Assembly (NCBI GenBank): GCA_027627705.1
Contig: CP091242.1
Location: 2,750,290-2,814,289, forward strand
Reading direction: 5' to 3'
From: Hyphomonadaceae bacterium BL14
Lineage (GTDB): Bacteria; Pseudomonadota; Alphaproteobacteria; Caulobacterales; Maricaulaceae
Length of the DNA stretch: 64,000 nt
Below are positions 28,510 to 37,504 of the stretch, piece by piece; the first letter of the stretch is position 1; each line of letters begins with the position of its first letter. The position numbers were made by a program, and so were the translations under genes. The notes under the pieces are model-generated. The model saw only the letters and a list, made by a program, of their open reading frames with translations. It was not told the origin of the DNA and did no database searches.

Positions 28510-29133
28510 ATGTCTGCATCCTGGAACGACTTCAACGACGCCAAGCAGAACGCCAACATCATTCCCAAGGGCACACTGGCCAAGGTGCGCCTGACCATCC
28601 GCCCGGGCGGGTTCGACGATCCGGCGCAGGGCTGGACCGGCGGATACGCCATGCGCGGGACGACCGGTTCGGTTTACCTCTCTGGTGAGTTCACGGTTCT
28701 CGAAGGACCCTACGCCCGGCGCAAGATCTTCACCCTGATCGGGCTCTACAGCCCGAAGGGACCGGACTGGGCGAACATGGGCCGCAGCCTCGTGCGCGGC
28801 ATGCTGAACTCCGCGCGCGGTATTTCCGACAAGGACAACTCCGCTCAGGCCCAGGCCGCCCGCCGCATCAGCGGCTTTGCCGATCTCGACGGGCTGGAGT
28901 TCGTCGCAAAGATCGATGTCGGCACGGACACCTATGGCGATGAGAAGAACGAGATCCGCGCAGCGGTGACGCCCGATCACAAGGAGTATGCCGCGCTGAT
29001 GGGCACGGTCACGCCGCAGTTCACCGCCGCCCCGGCGCAGGGCCATTCCCCGCAGCAGCCCTCCACGGCGACCCAGCCCAGCCAGCCCGCGTCCGCCCCC
29101 GGCGCCGCCAATCGGCCGAGCTGGGCGCAGTAA
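28510..29133 (+). CDS. SSB-like phage protein
   Basis: A 207-aa protein. The N-terminal about 150 residues (IPKGTLAKVRLTIRPGGFDD, then SVYLSGEFTVLEGPYARRKIF, DGLEFVAKIDVGTDTYGDEKNE) read as an OB-fold like domain. The C-terminal about 55 residues are Pro/Gln/Ser-rich and end NRPSWAQ, a flexible tail like those of SSBs, though it lacks the usual acidic tip. Sits directly after the Sak4-like ATPase. Confidence 0.7.
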   Translation: MSASWNDFNDAKQNANIIPKGTLAKVRLTIRPGGFDDPAQGWTGGYAMRGTTGSVYLSGEFTVLEGPYARRKIFTLIGLYSPKGPDWANMGRSLVRGMLNSARGISDKDNSAQAQAARRISGFADLDGLEFVAKIDVGTDTYGDEKNEIRAAVTPDHKEYAALMGTVTPQFTAAPAQGHSPQQPSTATQPSQPASAPGAANRPSWAQ

Positions 29134-29147
29134 GGAGGAGACCGGCC

Positions 29148-30836
29148 ATGCGCCTGCGCCCCCGCCAGAAAACCTTTGTCGAGCGCAGCGTGGCCGCGCT
29201 CGCCTCCCGCGGCAACACGCTGGGTGTGGCGCCCACCGGCGCGGGAAAGACCATCATGCTCTCCGCTGTCACGGGAGAGTTGATCGGCGACGGCGCGAAG
29301 GCCTGCGTGCTTGCCCATCGCGACGAGCTGACGGCGCAGAACCGCGCCAAGTTCCAGCGCGTGGCGCCGGGCGTCACCACCTCGGTGATCGACGCCACGG
29401 AGAAATCCTGGAACGGTCAGGTCGCTTTCGCCATGGCGCCCACGCTGGGGCGGGCCTCGAACCTTGCCGACATGCCGCGCGTTGACCTGCTGGTCATTGA
29501 TGAAGCCCACCACGCTGTTGCCGAAAGCTACCGGCGCATCATTGACCGGGTGCGCGGGGCCAATTCGGAGGCCCGCATATTCGGCGTCACGGCGACACCC
29601 AACCGGGGTGACCGGAAGGGCCTGCGCGAGGTTTTTGACAACGTGGCCGACCAGGTGCGTCTGGGCGAACTGATCGCCTCGGGCCACCTGGTGGCGCCGC
29701 GCACCTTTGTCATCGATGTCGGCGTGCAGGATGAGTTGCGCTCGGTGCGCAAGACCATGTCGGATTTCGACATGGCTGAGGTGGCGGGCATCATGGACCG
29801 CGCGCCTGTCACTGATGAGGTGATCCGCCACTGGAAGGAAAAGGCGGGCGACCGGCAGACCGTGGTGTTCTGCTCCACCGTCGCGCATGCCGATCACGTC
29901 ACCGACGCGTTCAGGGCGGCGGGTGTTTGCGCCGCGCTGATCCATGGCGATCTGGCGGCCGAAACCCGCAAGGCGATCCTCGCCGGTTACGCAGCGGGGG
30001 ACATCCGCGTCATTGTCAACGTGGCGGTGCTCACTGAGGGCTGGGACCACCCGCCCACGGCCTGCGTCGTGCTGCTGCGGCCCAGCTCCTACAAGTCCAC
30101 CATGATCCAGATGGTCGGGCGTGGCTTGCGCACGGTGGATCCCGAAGAATACCCCGACATCGTGAAAACCGACTGCGTGGTGCTGGATTTCGGCACCTCC
30201 AGCCTGATCCACGGCACGCTGGAACAGGATGTGGATCTCGACGGCAAGACCGAGACCGGCAAGGCGCCAACAAGAACCTGCCCGGCCTGTGAAGCGCAGA
30301 TACCGCTGGCCGCCACCGAGTGCCCCCTCTGCGGTGAGGTCTTTGCGCAAGAGGATACGGACGCGAGCGAAGACGGTTCCATGGCCCCCCTGTCGGGCTT
30401 CATGATGACCGAGATTGATCTGCTCAAGCGTTCCAGCTTCGCCTGGACCGACCTGTTTGGTACCGACGACGCCCTCATGGCCACGGGCTTCACGGCCTGG
30501 GTCGGCATCTTCTGGCTGGATGGTGTCTGGTACGCCATCGGCGCAGCGAAGGGCGAACGCCCGCGCCTGTTGGGTGTCGGCGAGCGCACGGTCTGCCTGG
30601 CGCAGGCCGACGACTGGCTGAACACGCACGAGACCGACGAAAGCGCCTTCAAGACCCGTTCGTGGCTGCGCCAGCCGCCGACCGAAAAGCAGCTGCAATA
30701 CCTGGCGCCCGAGTGCCGCCATGACTTTGGTCTGACGCGCTATCGCGCCTCGGCGCTGATGACGTTCGGCTTCAACAAGCACGCCATCCGCCAGCTGATC
30801 GGCAAGGCAGCCTCGCCCGAACGGAGGGCAGCATGA
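29148..30836 (+). CDS. SF2 DEAD/DEAH-box helicase with zinc ribbon
   Basis: A 562-aa superfamily 2 helicase. It has APTGAGKT (about 25-32), VIDEAHH (DEAH variant), VTATPNR and a motif-VI MVGRGLRT. A zinc ribbon CPACEAQIPLAATECPLC (about 381-398) and a C-terminal region with TEKQLQYLA follow. Such helicases unwind DNA or repair intermediates in phage recombination modules. GGAGGAG site upstream of the start. Confidence 0.88.
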   Translation: MRLRPRQKTFVERSVAALASRGNTLGVAPTGAGKTIMLSAVTGELIGDGAKACVLAHRDELTAQNRAKFQRVAPGVTTSVIDATEKSWNGQVAFAMAPTLGRASNLADMPRVDLLVIDEAHHAVAESYRRIIDRVRGANSEARIFGVTATPNRGDRKGLREVFDNVADQVRLGELIASGHLVAPRTFVIDVGVQDELRSVRKTMSDFDMAEVAGIMDRAPVTDEVIRHWKEKAGDRQTVVFCSTVAHADHVTDAFRAAGVCAALIHGDLAAETRKAILAGYAAGDIRVIVNVAVLTEGWDHPPTACVVLLRPSSYKSTMIQMVGRGLRTVDPEEYPDIVKTDCVVLDFGTSSLIHGTLEQDVDLDGKTETGKAPTRTCPACEAQIPLAATECPLCGEVFAQEDTDASEDGSMAPLSGFMMTEIDLLKRSSFAWTDLFGTDDALMATGFTAWVGIFWLDGVWYAIGAAKGERPRLLGVGERTVCLAQADDWLNTHETDESAFKTRSWLRQPPTEKQLQYLAPECRHDFGLTRYRASALMTFGFNKHAIRQLIGKAASPERRAA

Positions 30837-30890
30837 CGACGGAGCTCGGTCTTCATGCCCCATGCCAAGCCGTCGCGGGAGCGCTGGGCC

Positions 30891-31097
30891 ATGGTTGACC
30901 TTACGCAGCAGGAGAAGGCGGCGATCCGCGCCGCCATCACGCCGGTTGCCGAGATCATGGAGGAGATCGGCTGGCAGGCCCGGTTCTCCGATCTCTCGGA
31001 AACGCAGGTCCTGACGCTCATCGAGGTCGCCGTGGGCGGCTTCCAGGACGCCATGCGCGCCACAGCGCACAGCAGCGACATGGAGATTCCCTTTTGA
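30891..31097 (+). CDS. Small hypothetical protein
   Basis: A 68-aa protein, MVDLTQQEKAAIRAAITPVA at the start and ending DMEIPF. Helical, with an acidic LSETQVLTLIEVAVGG. A longer start at 30855 is possible. A 21-codon frame (30833-30898) overlaps the helicase stop and ends over this start, which could couple translation. No function. Confidence 0.6.
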   Translation: MVDLTQQEKAAIRAAITPVAEIMEEIGWQARFSDLSETQVLTLIEVAVGGFQDAMRATAHSSDMEIPF

Positions 31098-31864
31098 TGC
31101 TGGACTATAACCGACGCCCCAGCTTCGCCGAACGCGTCAACGAGAAAGTCGATCTGGCGCTGGTTGGCCAGAATGCGGCTCGTCCCGCACGCGATTATCT
31201 GGGCGGCTCCCGCCTTGGTCACCCCTGTGAGCGAGCGCTCCAGTTCGAGTTTACCGCCACGCCCAAGGATCAGGGCCAGGACTTCTCCGGGCAGACCCTT
31301 CGGATATTCGCGCTGGGTCATGTCCTTGAGGATCTGGCCGTCGCCTGGCTGCGCGGCGCTGGGTTTGATCTCTACACCCGCAAGGGTAACCGGCCCGATG
31401 GCGGCCAGTTCGGCTTCTCGGTCGCGGGCGGCCGCATCCGCGGTCATGTCGACGGCATCATCGCCGCCGTTCCCCAGCCGCTGAGCATCGGCGTTCCCGC
31501 CCTGTGGGAATGCAAGACGATGAACGCCAAGAACTGGCGCGCCTGCGTCAAGGACGGGGTCACTGTCTCCAAGCCCGTCTACGCGGCCCAGATCGCTGTG
31601 TACCAGGCGTACATGGAGCCGCAGGTCCCGGGCATTTGCGAGAACCCGGCACTGTTCACAGCGGTCAACAAGGACACGGCGGAACTCCACCATGAGCTGG
31701 TGGCGTTCGACGCAGGGCTCGCGCAGCGCATGTCCGACCGTGCTGTGCGCATCCTGCAGGCCACCGACGCTGGGGAACTGCTGCCGCGCATCGCCGCCAC
31801 GCCCGATTTCTTCGAATGCCGGATGTGCGCATGGGCGACCCGCTGCTGGGGGCTGGCGTCATGA
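31097..31864 (+). CDS. PD-(D/E)XK exonuclease (RecB/Cas4-like)
   Basis: A 255-aa nuclease. Active-site elements are GHVDGIIAAV (Asp) and ALWECKTMN (ECK), followed by the QxxxY motif in YAAQIAVYQAYM. Cysteines around GHPCERALQ and the terminal FFECRMCAWATRCW suggest an iron-sulfur cluster as in Cas4/AddB-like enzymes. It likely makes single-stranded ends for the Sak4 pathway. Start chosen at ATG 31097 (TGATG junction). Confidence 0.82.
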   Translation: MLDYNRRPSFAERVNEKVDLALVGQNAARPARDYLGGSRLGHPCERALQFEFTATPKDQGQDFSGQTLRIFALGHVLEDLAVAWLRGAGFDLYTRKGNRPDGGQFGFSVAGGRIRGHVDGIIAAVPQPLSIGVPALWECKTMNAKNWRACVKDGVTVSKPVYAAQIAVYQAYMEPQVPGICENPALFTAVNKDTAELHHELVAFDAGLAQRMSDRAVRILQATDAGELLPRIAATPDFFECRMCAWATRCWGLAS

Positions 31865-34182
31865 GCGAGGACAACATCATCCACTTCAACCCCTGGCGCG
31901 ATTTCAACGATGCCGCGCCGCAGGCTGATCCCTTCGACGCGGAGCCGGATACCGGGCAGCTCGCCGTCTTTCTCGGCGTCGTCTTCAGCTATTGCGAGGG
32001 GCTGATCCCCGTGCGCGGCTTTGTCGACAAGGGTCAGGGCCGCGGCGGCAAGCCGCACAACATCTGGATCCCGGCCGACGATACCGCGCCTGACAAGCTC
32101 GCGACCTTTGCTGCCTGGGCGAACCGCGAGGGCGCTGCGGTCTATGTCATCCCCGGCACAGTCGCCGAGCAGGGTCAGGCGCGCGCCGCAGACGTTTTGC
32201 AGATGCAGGCCATCGTGGTCGATCTCGACGCGGGCGACATTCCAGCCAAGCTCGACCATGTCGTCCGCCACCTCGGCGCGCCCACGCTGATCATCGAGAG
32301 CGGCGGGCGCACGCCCGAAGGCGCGGCAAAGCTGCACGCCTGGTGGCAGCTGTCCGAACCTGCGGTAGGTGAGGATCTGGCCACCCTGTGCCGTCTGCGC
32401 GGCGAGATCGCGGTGAAGGTCGGGGGCGACACGCATTTCCGCTCCGCGCACCAGCCGATCCGCGCGCCCGGCACGGTCTACCACAAGCACGGCCAGCAGC
32501 GCCTCGTGCAGATCCGTGAACATCGCGCGGTGGAGGTGGACCTTGGCGATTTCGCCGAGAAGGTCGCGCAGATGCCTGCGCTGCCGGGCGTGGGCTTTGC
32601 AGGCGACCCGGCGGCTACAGCGCCGAAACCCGGCATCGAGGCAGTGCTCACCACACCGGTGCGCGAAGGCGCGGTTGACGACTGGTCCCGGTTCCAGGGG
32701 GCCAGCGCCGCCATCGGCCATTTCGTGCGCATGGTGCATGAAGGCCGCCTGGATCCTGACGAGGGTTGGGAGGCGATCTGCGGCTACAACGCCGCCATGC
32801 TGCGCCCATCCTGGCCGCTTGACCGGCTGCAGGCCGAGGCCGATCGGCTCTGGGCGCTGCACGTGAAGCGCAACGGCCCCCCGCTCCTGCGCGCCGATCA
32901 TGCCGAGACGTCATCCAGACCGCTGCCAACCTTCACCCTCGGCGCGCTCCTGGATGACACCAGTGCGATGCCCGACGACATCATTGCACCGCGGGTGCTG
33001 ACGCCAGGCGGTCTTCTGGTGCTGGGCGGCGCGCCCAAGGTCGGCAAGAGCGACTTCCTGATCTCCTGGCTGGTGCACATGGCGGCAGGCGTGCCGTTCC
33101 TCGGCTTCACGCCGCCCAGGCCGCTGCGCGTGTTCTACCTGCAGGCCGAGATCCAGTATCATTATCTGCGCGAGCGCATGCAGCAGATCGCGCTGCCCGC
33201 AGGCGTTATCGCCGCCGCGCGCGACACCTTCGTAGCCACGCCGAAACTGAAGCTCCTGCTCGATGCGGAGGGCGTCGCCCGCGTCACCGAGGCGATCGGC
33301 GCGGCGTTCCCCGATGCGCCGCCAGACATCATTGTCATCGACCCCATCCGCAATCTCTTCGACGGCGGACCGGAGGGCGGCGGCGAAAACGACAACTCCG
33401 CCATGATGTTCTTCCTGAGGGACCGGGTTGAGCCCTTGCGCGAAGCGGTCAATCCCGATGCCGGCGTCATCCTCGCCCACCACACCCGCAAGGCCAGCAA
33501 GCAGCAGGTCAAGGACGATCCCTTCCTTGCCCTATCCGGCGCCAGCGCGCTGCGTGGGTTCTACACCACGGGGCTGCTCATGCACCGCCCCGATGAGGAC
33601 AGCAGCGTGCGCAGGCTCGAGATCGAGCTTCGCAACGGCCCCGCACTGCCGGGCAAGCTGATCGACAAGGTGAAGGGCGAATGGGTCGAGTTGAACCCGC
33701 TGAACGAGCGCCTCGTGCGCAAGGAGGTCGGCGCCAGGCTTGATGCTGAACGGCTGCGCAAGCACGACGTCATCCTCGGCATTTTGCTGGACGAGGCGGC
33801 CGGCGAGCGCCTCTACACCGCCATGCAGTTCGCCGAGACCTTCGAAAACCGGGGCGGTCTTGGCAGCAAGCACACCATCCGTGAACGCCTCTCTGTGCTC
33901 GCCACCAAGGGGTTCGTGAAGTTCCTGCGCGATCCTTCCGGGTTCGGCTTCCCCGTTACCCGGTCGCGGTTCGGCTATCTCTGCGTCCAGGGCATGCAGT
34001 TCGGCGCACCCGTCGATCATATCGATCCGGCCACTGGCGAGGTCACCACAACCGCGCGTCCGGTCCAGCCCAGCCACTTCAAATGCCCCCAATCGGGGCT
34101 CTGCCTGCAGGTCGAAAACCCCGCTGTCTGGGTCTACCCGGAGGGGCTCGAAGACGACCTAACTCATATGAGTGAGGCCTGA
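31861..34182 (+). CDS. Prim-Pol / RepA-like replicative helicase fusion
   Basis: A 773-aa protein. The N-terminal half resembles an archaeo-eukaryotic primase (AEP): VVDLDAGDIPAK (about 118-129), SGGRTPEGAAKLHAWW and HQPIRAPGTVYHKHG. The C-terminal half is a RecA-like RepA/DnaB-type ATPase with LGGAPKVGKSDFL (about 390), DIIVIDPIRNLFDGG and ILAHHTRK. It probably initiates phage DNA replication, perhaps at the palindromic region just downstream. Start chosen for the ATGA overlap; an in-frame Met 15 codons upstream is less likely. Confidence 0.85.
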   Translation: MSEDNIIHFNPWRDFNDAAPQADPFDAEPDTGQLAVFLGVVFSYCEGLIPVRGFVDKGQGRGGKPHNIWIPADDTAPDKLATFAAWANREGAAVYVIPGTVAEQGQARAADVLQMQAIVVDLDAGDIPAKLDHVVRHLGAPTLIIESGGRTPEGAAKLHAWWQLSEPAVGEDLATLCRLRGEIAVKVGGDTHFRSAHQPIRAPGTVYHKHGQQRLVQIREHRAVEVDLGDFAEKVAQMPALPGVGFAGDPAATAPKPGIEAVLTTPVREGAVDDWSRFQGASAAIGHFVRMVHEGRLDPDEGWEAICGYNAAMLRPSWPLDRLQAEADRLWALHVKRNGPPLLRADHAETSSRPLPTFTLGALLDDTSAMPDDIIAPRVLTPGGLLVLGGAPKVGKSDFLISWLVHMAAGVPFLGFTPPRPLRVFYLQAEIQYHYLRERMQQIALPAGVIAAARDTFVATPKLKLLLDAEGVARVTEAIGAAFPDAPPDIIVIDPIRNLFDGGPEGGGENDNSAMMFFLRDRVEPLREAVNPDAGVILAHHTRKASKQQVKDDPFLALSGASALRGFYTTGLLMHRPDEDSSVRRLEIELRNGPALPGKLIDKVKGEWVELNPLNERLVRKEVGARLDAERLRKHDVILGILLDEAAGERLYTAMQFAETFENRGGLGSKHTIRERLSVLATKGFVKFLRDPSGFGFPVTRSRFGYLCVQGMQFGAPVDHIDPATGEVTTTARPVQPSHFKCPQSGLCLQVENPAVWVYPEGLEDDLTHMSEA

Positions 34183-34395
34183 CTCATATGACAGCGCTAA
34201 CAGTGCATTCAACGAAATCAATGGGTTGCGGGAAAATAAGAGTTAGGTCCCTAACTCATGCCCGAAGACTTCGTGAAGTCTTATTTTCCAATAATTTCAG
34301 CCACTTGCCCTTCCGGGAACAGTTAGGTGTCAAACCCCCATACTACGTATGGGGAGGCCACCCTGCAGGGTTGGCCTCTCCTCCCATACGTATGG
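34162..34395. repeat. Palindrome-dense region, candidate phage origin
   Basis: The interval at 34183-34519 holds no gene. Perfect inverted repeats: ACTCATATGAGT (34162-34173), GAGTTAGG-TC-CCTAACTC (34240-34257), AAGACTTC-GT-GAAGTCTT (34265-34282), CCCCATAC-TAC-GTATGGGG (34336-34354), a GAGGCCA/TGGCCTC palindrome (34354-34378) and CCATACGTATGG (34384-34395). TAACTCAT occurs at 34160 and 34252. The local AT content is higher than in the flanks. Confidence 0.5.
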
Positions 34396-34519
34396 CTCAG
34401 CCGCGCGCGCCGCCGTGACGGCCTGTTGTGCCTGATCCGACGGCGGCGGCCCCGTACCGCCCAGCACCAGGCCGCCGCCGTCTTCCACCACGACCAGCCA
34501 CCGTCAAAGGAGACCCATC

Positions 34520-35059
34520 ATGGCTGACCTGACTCTGATCACGAATCCTGACGGCGCAAGGATTGAATCGCTGCCGCTCGACACGCCGCGCCGGCGCACC
34601 ATCCTCGCGCTCGACCTCGGCACCAGCACCGGCTGGGCATTGCGCAGCCATGACGGCCTTATCACCAGCGGCACGCTCTCGCTGCGCCCCAGCCGCTATG
34701 ACGGTGGCGGCATGAGGTATCTGCGCTTCTCAGGCTGGCTTGCCGAGCTAGACCGGCTCTCCGGTCCGGTCGCCGCCATCTGGTTCGAGGAGGTGCGCCG
34801 CCACGCCGGCACTGACGCCGCCCACATCTATGGCGGCTTCCTGGCGACACTGACCGCATGGTGTGAACGCGAGAGCGTGCCCTATCAGGGTGTCCCGGTC
34901 GGCACGATCAAGCGTCACGCCACCGGCAAGGGCAATGCGCCCAAGGACGCCATGATCGCAGCGGTTCGCGCGCGCGGGTTCTCACCCGCCGATGACAATG
35001 AGGCCGACGCCATCGCCATCCTTCTGTGGGCCATCGAGACCCGGGGAGGTGTGCTGTGA
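34520..35059 (+). CDS. RuvC-like Holliday junction resolvase
   Basis: A 179-aa RNase-H-fold nuclease. Acidic residues lie in ILALDLGTSTGWAL (about 30-43), AIWFEEVRRH (about 87-96) and NEADAIAILLW (about 162-172). It would resolve junctions before packaging. AAGGAG 8 nt upstream. Follows the palindromic region. Confidence 0.83.
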   Translation: MADLTLITNPDGARIESLPLDTPRRRTILALDLGTSTGWALRSHDGLITSGTLSLRPSRYDGGGMRYLRFSGWLAELDRLSGPVAAIWFEEVRRHAGTDAAHIYGGFLATLTAWCERESVPYQGVPVGTIKRHATGKGNAPKDAMIAAVRARGFSPADDNEADAIAILLWAIETRGGVL

Positions 35060-35256
35060 GGTGGGCGCCGCGCGGATACGGCGGCACGCGCCGGGATCCC
35101 GATCAGGTCAAGCGCGAGGGCTGGCGCGAGCAACGCGTCCTGGCGGTGTCGCTGGATGATGATCGCCTGACCTGGCCCGAGCGCGAGATGATCCGGCAAC
35201 TCGGCGAGAAGCTCTATGGACCGCGCCATTCTCGGCGGGAGGCGCGTCATGACTGA
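35056..35256 (+). CDS. Small basic hypothetical protein
   Basis: A 66-aa basic protein starting at GTG 35056 with GTGA overlapping the resolvase stop. It reads VRWAPRGYGGTRRDPDQVKR at the start and has a second half of VSLDDDRLTWPEREMIRQLG. Function unknown; coupled to the next gene, which overlaps by 8 bp. Confidence 0.6.
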   Translation: MRWAPRGYGGTRRDPDQVKREGWREQRVLAVSLDDDRLTWPEREMIRQLGEKLYGPRHSRREARHD

Positions 35257-35683
35257 TCGCGACTGGACTGCCGATGATGTCGCTGACCATTTCGAGGAAG
35301 CGTTCCGAACCCTGCGCAAGCTGCCGCCGGTCAAGGCGCAGGGCTATTTCAGTACCTGGCCACAGATCGTACGCACCCGTCAGGAGATCGCGGCCATGGA
35401 GCCCCGGCCGATGCGGGTGCGCCCGTCACCCGCTGCGATCACCCGGCTGGAACAGACCTTCGACTGGATGCTTTGGATCGAGGAGGAGGAGCGCAAGCTG
35501 GTCTGGGGCCGGGCAGCGCGCGTGCCGTGGAAACAGCTGTGCTGGAGCATGGGCTGCGATCGCACCACTGCATGGCGACGCTGGCAGATCGCGCTGACCA
35601 AGATCGCAGCGCGCCTCAACGCCAACAGCCCAAGAAGTGTTGCAACACTTTTGTATTCGACACCTGCAACAGATCAGTGCTAG
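35249..35683 (+). CDS. DUF6362-like phage protein
   Basis: A 144-aa protein resembling DUF6362 phage proteins: AFRTLRKLPPVKAQGYFSTW (about 17-36), LEQTFDWMLWIEEEERKLVW (about 66-85) and a C-terminal CSMGCDRTTAWRRWQIALTK-like helix-turn-helix. Start at 35249 overlaps the previous gene. Probably a DNA-binding regulator, perhaps of late genes; that is inferred from the fold. Confidence 0.7.
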   Translation: MTDRDWTADDVADHFEEAFRTLRKLPPVKAQGYFSTWPQIVRTRQEIAAMEPRPMRVRPSPAAITRLEQTFDWMLWIEEEERKLVWGRAARVPWKQLCWSMGCDRTTAWRRWQIALTKIAARLNANSPRSVATLLYSTPATDQC

Positions 35684-35698
35684 AAATGATGCATCGTG

Positions 35699-35733
35699 GG
35701 GAGAGTGCGCCGAAGGGCCCGCTCTCCCTTTTT
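35699..35733 (+). terminator. Rho-independent terminator of early operon
   Basis: GGGAGAG (35699-35705) pairs with CTCTCCC (35722-35728), followed by TTTTT. It lies 15 bp after the DUF6362-like stop. Confidence 0.75.
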
Positions 35734-35836
35734 CTTGAGCTGGATCCCGCCCTGGACCCCGGAGTCCATGGCGGAGTCCAGACGTGCCAGCGCACCGCGG
35801 TTTGCAAGGGTCACTCGCCTGCCGTCTGCCCTTGTG

Positions 35837-35872
35837 AAAACCGTCTCTGGAAGCAGTTTTCAGACGGTTTTT
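35837..35872. terminator. Second hairpin terminator in the 35.7-36.2 kb gap
   Basis: AAAACCGTCT (35837-35846) and AGACGGTTTT (35862-35871), a perfect 10-bp stem with T-rich end. The gap 35684-36172 holds no convincing gene. It also has two copies of a CTGGACCCC...GGAGTCCAG element (35752-35781 and 36100-36121). Confidence 0.65.
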
Positions 35873-36172
35873 CCGGTTCAAACGGTGACCGGTTGACCGA
35901 AAAAACAGTCTCCGCCCTCTCGTAAGCCATTGATTGTACGGTTCCTTTCCGTTCACTTCGTATGCTGGCGGGCTAAGCGCGGCATATCGCTAGCGACAGG
36001 GCCGGATTTCTGGGAAGCCACCCGGAAGCCGGATCCACCCGCATCCTGCCTAAACTCCAGATAACACGAGCCTTTTCATCTGGACACCAATGGTGACCGC
36101 TGGACCCCGAATGGAGTCCAGCAGGGCATCCGGAGTCCGGAAGCCACCGGTATCCACCCAACACACGGAACC

Positions 36173-37504
36173 ATGTCCGCCATGACGCTGAGCTTCGCAC
36201 CAGACGCGATCGAGCTGTGGCCGCTTGCGCGCCTGCAGCCCTATGCGAAGAACGCGAAGGCGCATGGCGTTGATCAGGTCGCCAAGATCGCCGCCAGCAT
36301 GGCCGAGTTCGGCTGGACCGTGCCCTGCCTCGTGGGCGAGGACGGTGAGCTGATCGCGGGCCATGGCCGCGTGCTGGCGGCCGCGCAGCTCGGGCTGACC
36401 GAGGCGCCGGTAATCGTGCTGGGGCATCTGACGGAAGCGCAGCGGCGAGCTTACCGCATCGCGGACAATAAACTGACGGAACTCGGAACCTGGGACGAGG
36501 CGCTGCTCTCGGCCGAACTGAATGACCTCCTGGCGGAGGAGTTCGACCTGTCGCTGGTCGGGTTCTCCGACGGGGAGCTGGACAAGCTGCTGGCGTTCGT
36601 GCCGGAGGGCGAAGGTGAGGACGGTGGCGGCGGCTCCGTGCCGCCCGTCACCATCCCCGAACCTCCCCGCAACCCGGCCTCGCGCACGAGCGATCTGTGG
36701 ATCCTCGGTGACCATCGGCTGCTCTGCGGCGACAGCACGAACCACGCCGATGTCCGCCGTCTGATGAATGGCGAGCGCGCCGTCCTGTTCGCGACGGACC
36801 CGCCGTATCTCGTGGACTATGACGGCTCGAACCACCTGACGCGCAACAAAGATTGGTCGCAGTCCTACGGCGTGACCTGGGACGACAGCTCGCAGGGCGC
36901 CGAGCTCTATGACGGGTTCATCGGCGCGGCTGTGGCTGAAGCCATCACCGGGGATGCGGCCTGGTATTGCTGGCACGCCTCGCGCCGCCAGGCGATGCTG
37001 GAGGCGTGCTGGGAAAAAGCCGGCGCGTTCGTTCACCAGCAGATCATCTGGGTGAAGGACCGCGGCGTGCTCACCCGGTCCCATTACCTCTGGAAGCACG
37101 AGCCGTGCTTCATGGGGTGGCGCCGTCCGCACCGTCCGCCAAAAGTGGCCGAAGAGACGCTGCCATCGACATGGGCGCTGCCAAGTTTCGCGAAGGACGA
37201 CCGCCCGGACCACCCGACCCCGAAGCCGCTCGACGCCTTCGGGATCCCGATGCGCCAGCACGTTGCCCGCGGCGGTCTCTGCTACGAGCCGTTCTGCGGC
37301 TCAGGCTCGCAGATCATGGCCGGTGAGGCCAATGGCCGGCGCGTGTTCGCGATGGAGATCAGCCCGGCCTATGTCGATGTCGCCGTCGAGCGCTGGCAGG
37401 CGGACACGGGACGCGAGGCGATCCTGGACGGTGATGGGCGGACATTCGCCGCTGTGAAAGCGGAACGGCTAGGCGAGACAGTACCCGAGGCGGATGCCGC
37501 ATGA
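36173..37504 (+). CDS. ParB-N domain / DNA methyltransferase fusion
   Basis: A 443-aa protein. A ParB/sulfiredoxin-like N-domain (LARLQPYAKNAKAHGVDQVA, then GHGRVLAA, about 20-70) is fused to a beta-class methyltransferase (about 180-435). Catalytic motif IV is ATDPPYLVDYD, and SAM motif I is EPFCGSGSQIMAGE near the end. It has no cognate nuclease nearby, so it is an orphan methylase probably protecting phage DNA. Two close ATGs (36173, 36182) are possible starts. Confidence 0.88.
   Translation: MSAMTLSFAPDAIELWPLARLQPYAKNAKAHGVDQVAKIAASMAEFGWTVPCLVGEDGELIAGHGRVLAAAQLGLTEAPVIVLGHLTEAQRRAYRIADNKLTELGTWDEALLSAELNDLLAEEFDLSLVGFSDGELDKLLAFVPEGEGEDGGGGSVPPVTIPEPPRNPASRTSDLWILGDHRLLCGDSTNHADVRRLMNGERAVLFATDPPYLVDYDGSNHLTRNKDWSQSYGVTWDDSSQGAELYDGFIGAAVAEAITGDAAWYCWHASRRQAMLEACWEKAGAFVHQQIIWVKDRGVLTRSHYLWKHEPCFMGWRRPHRPPKVAEETLPSTWALPSFAKDDRPDHPTPKPLDAFGIPMRQHVARGGLCYEPFCGSGSQIMAGEANGRRVFAMEISPAYVDVAVERWQADTGREAILDGDGRTFAAVKAERLGETVPEADAA

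Noticed and set aside
28977..31070. 697-codon open frame on the minus strand
   Set aside because: Fully antisense to the helicase and neighbours; composition is Arg/His/Gly-rich without any domain. It is a GC-rich shadow frame.
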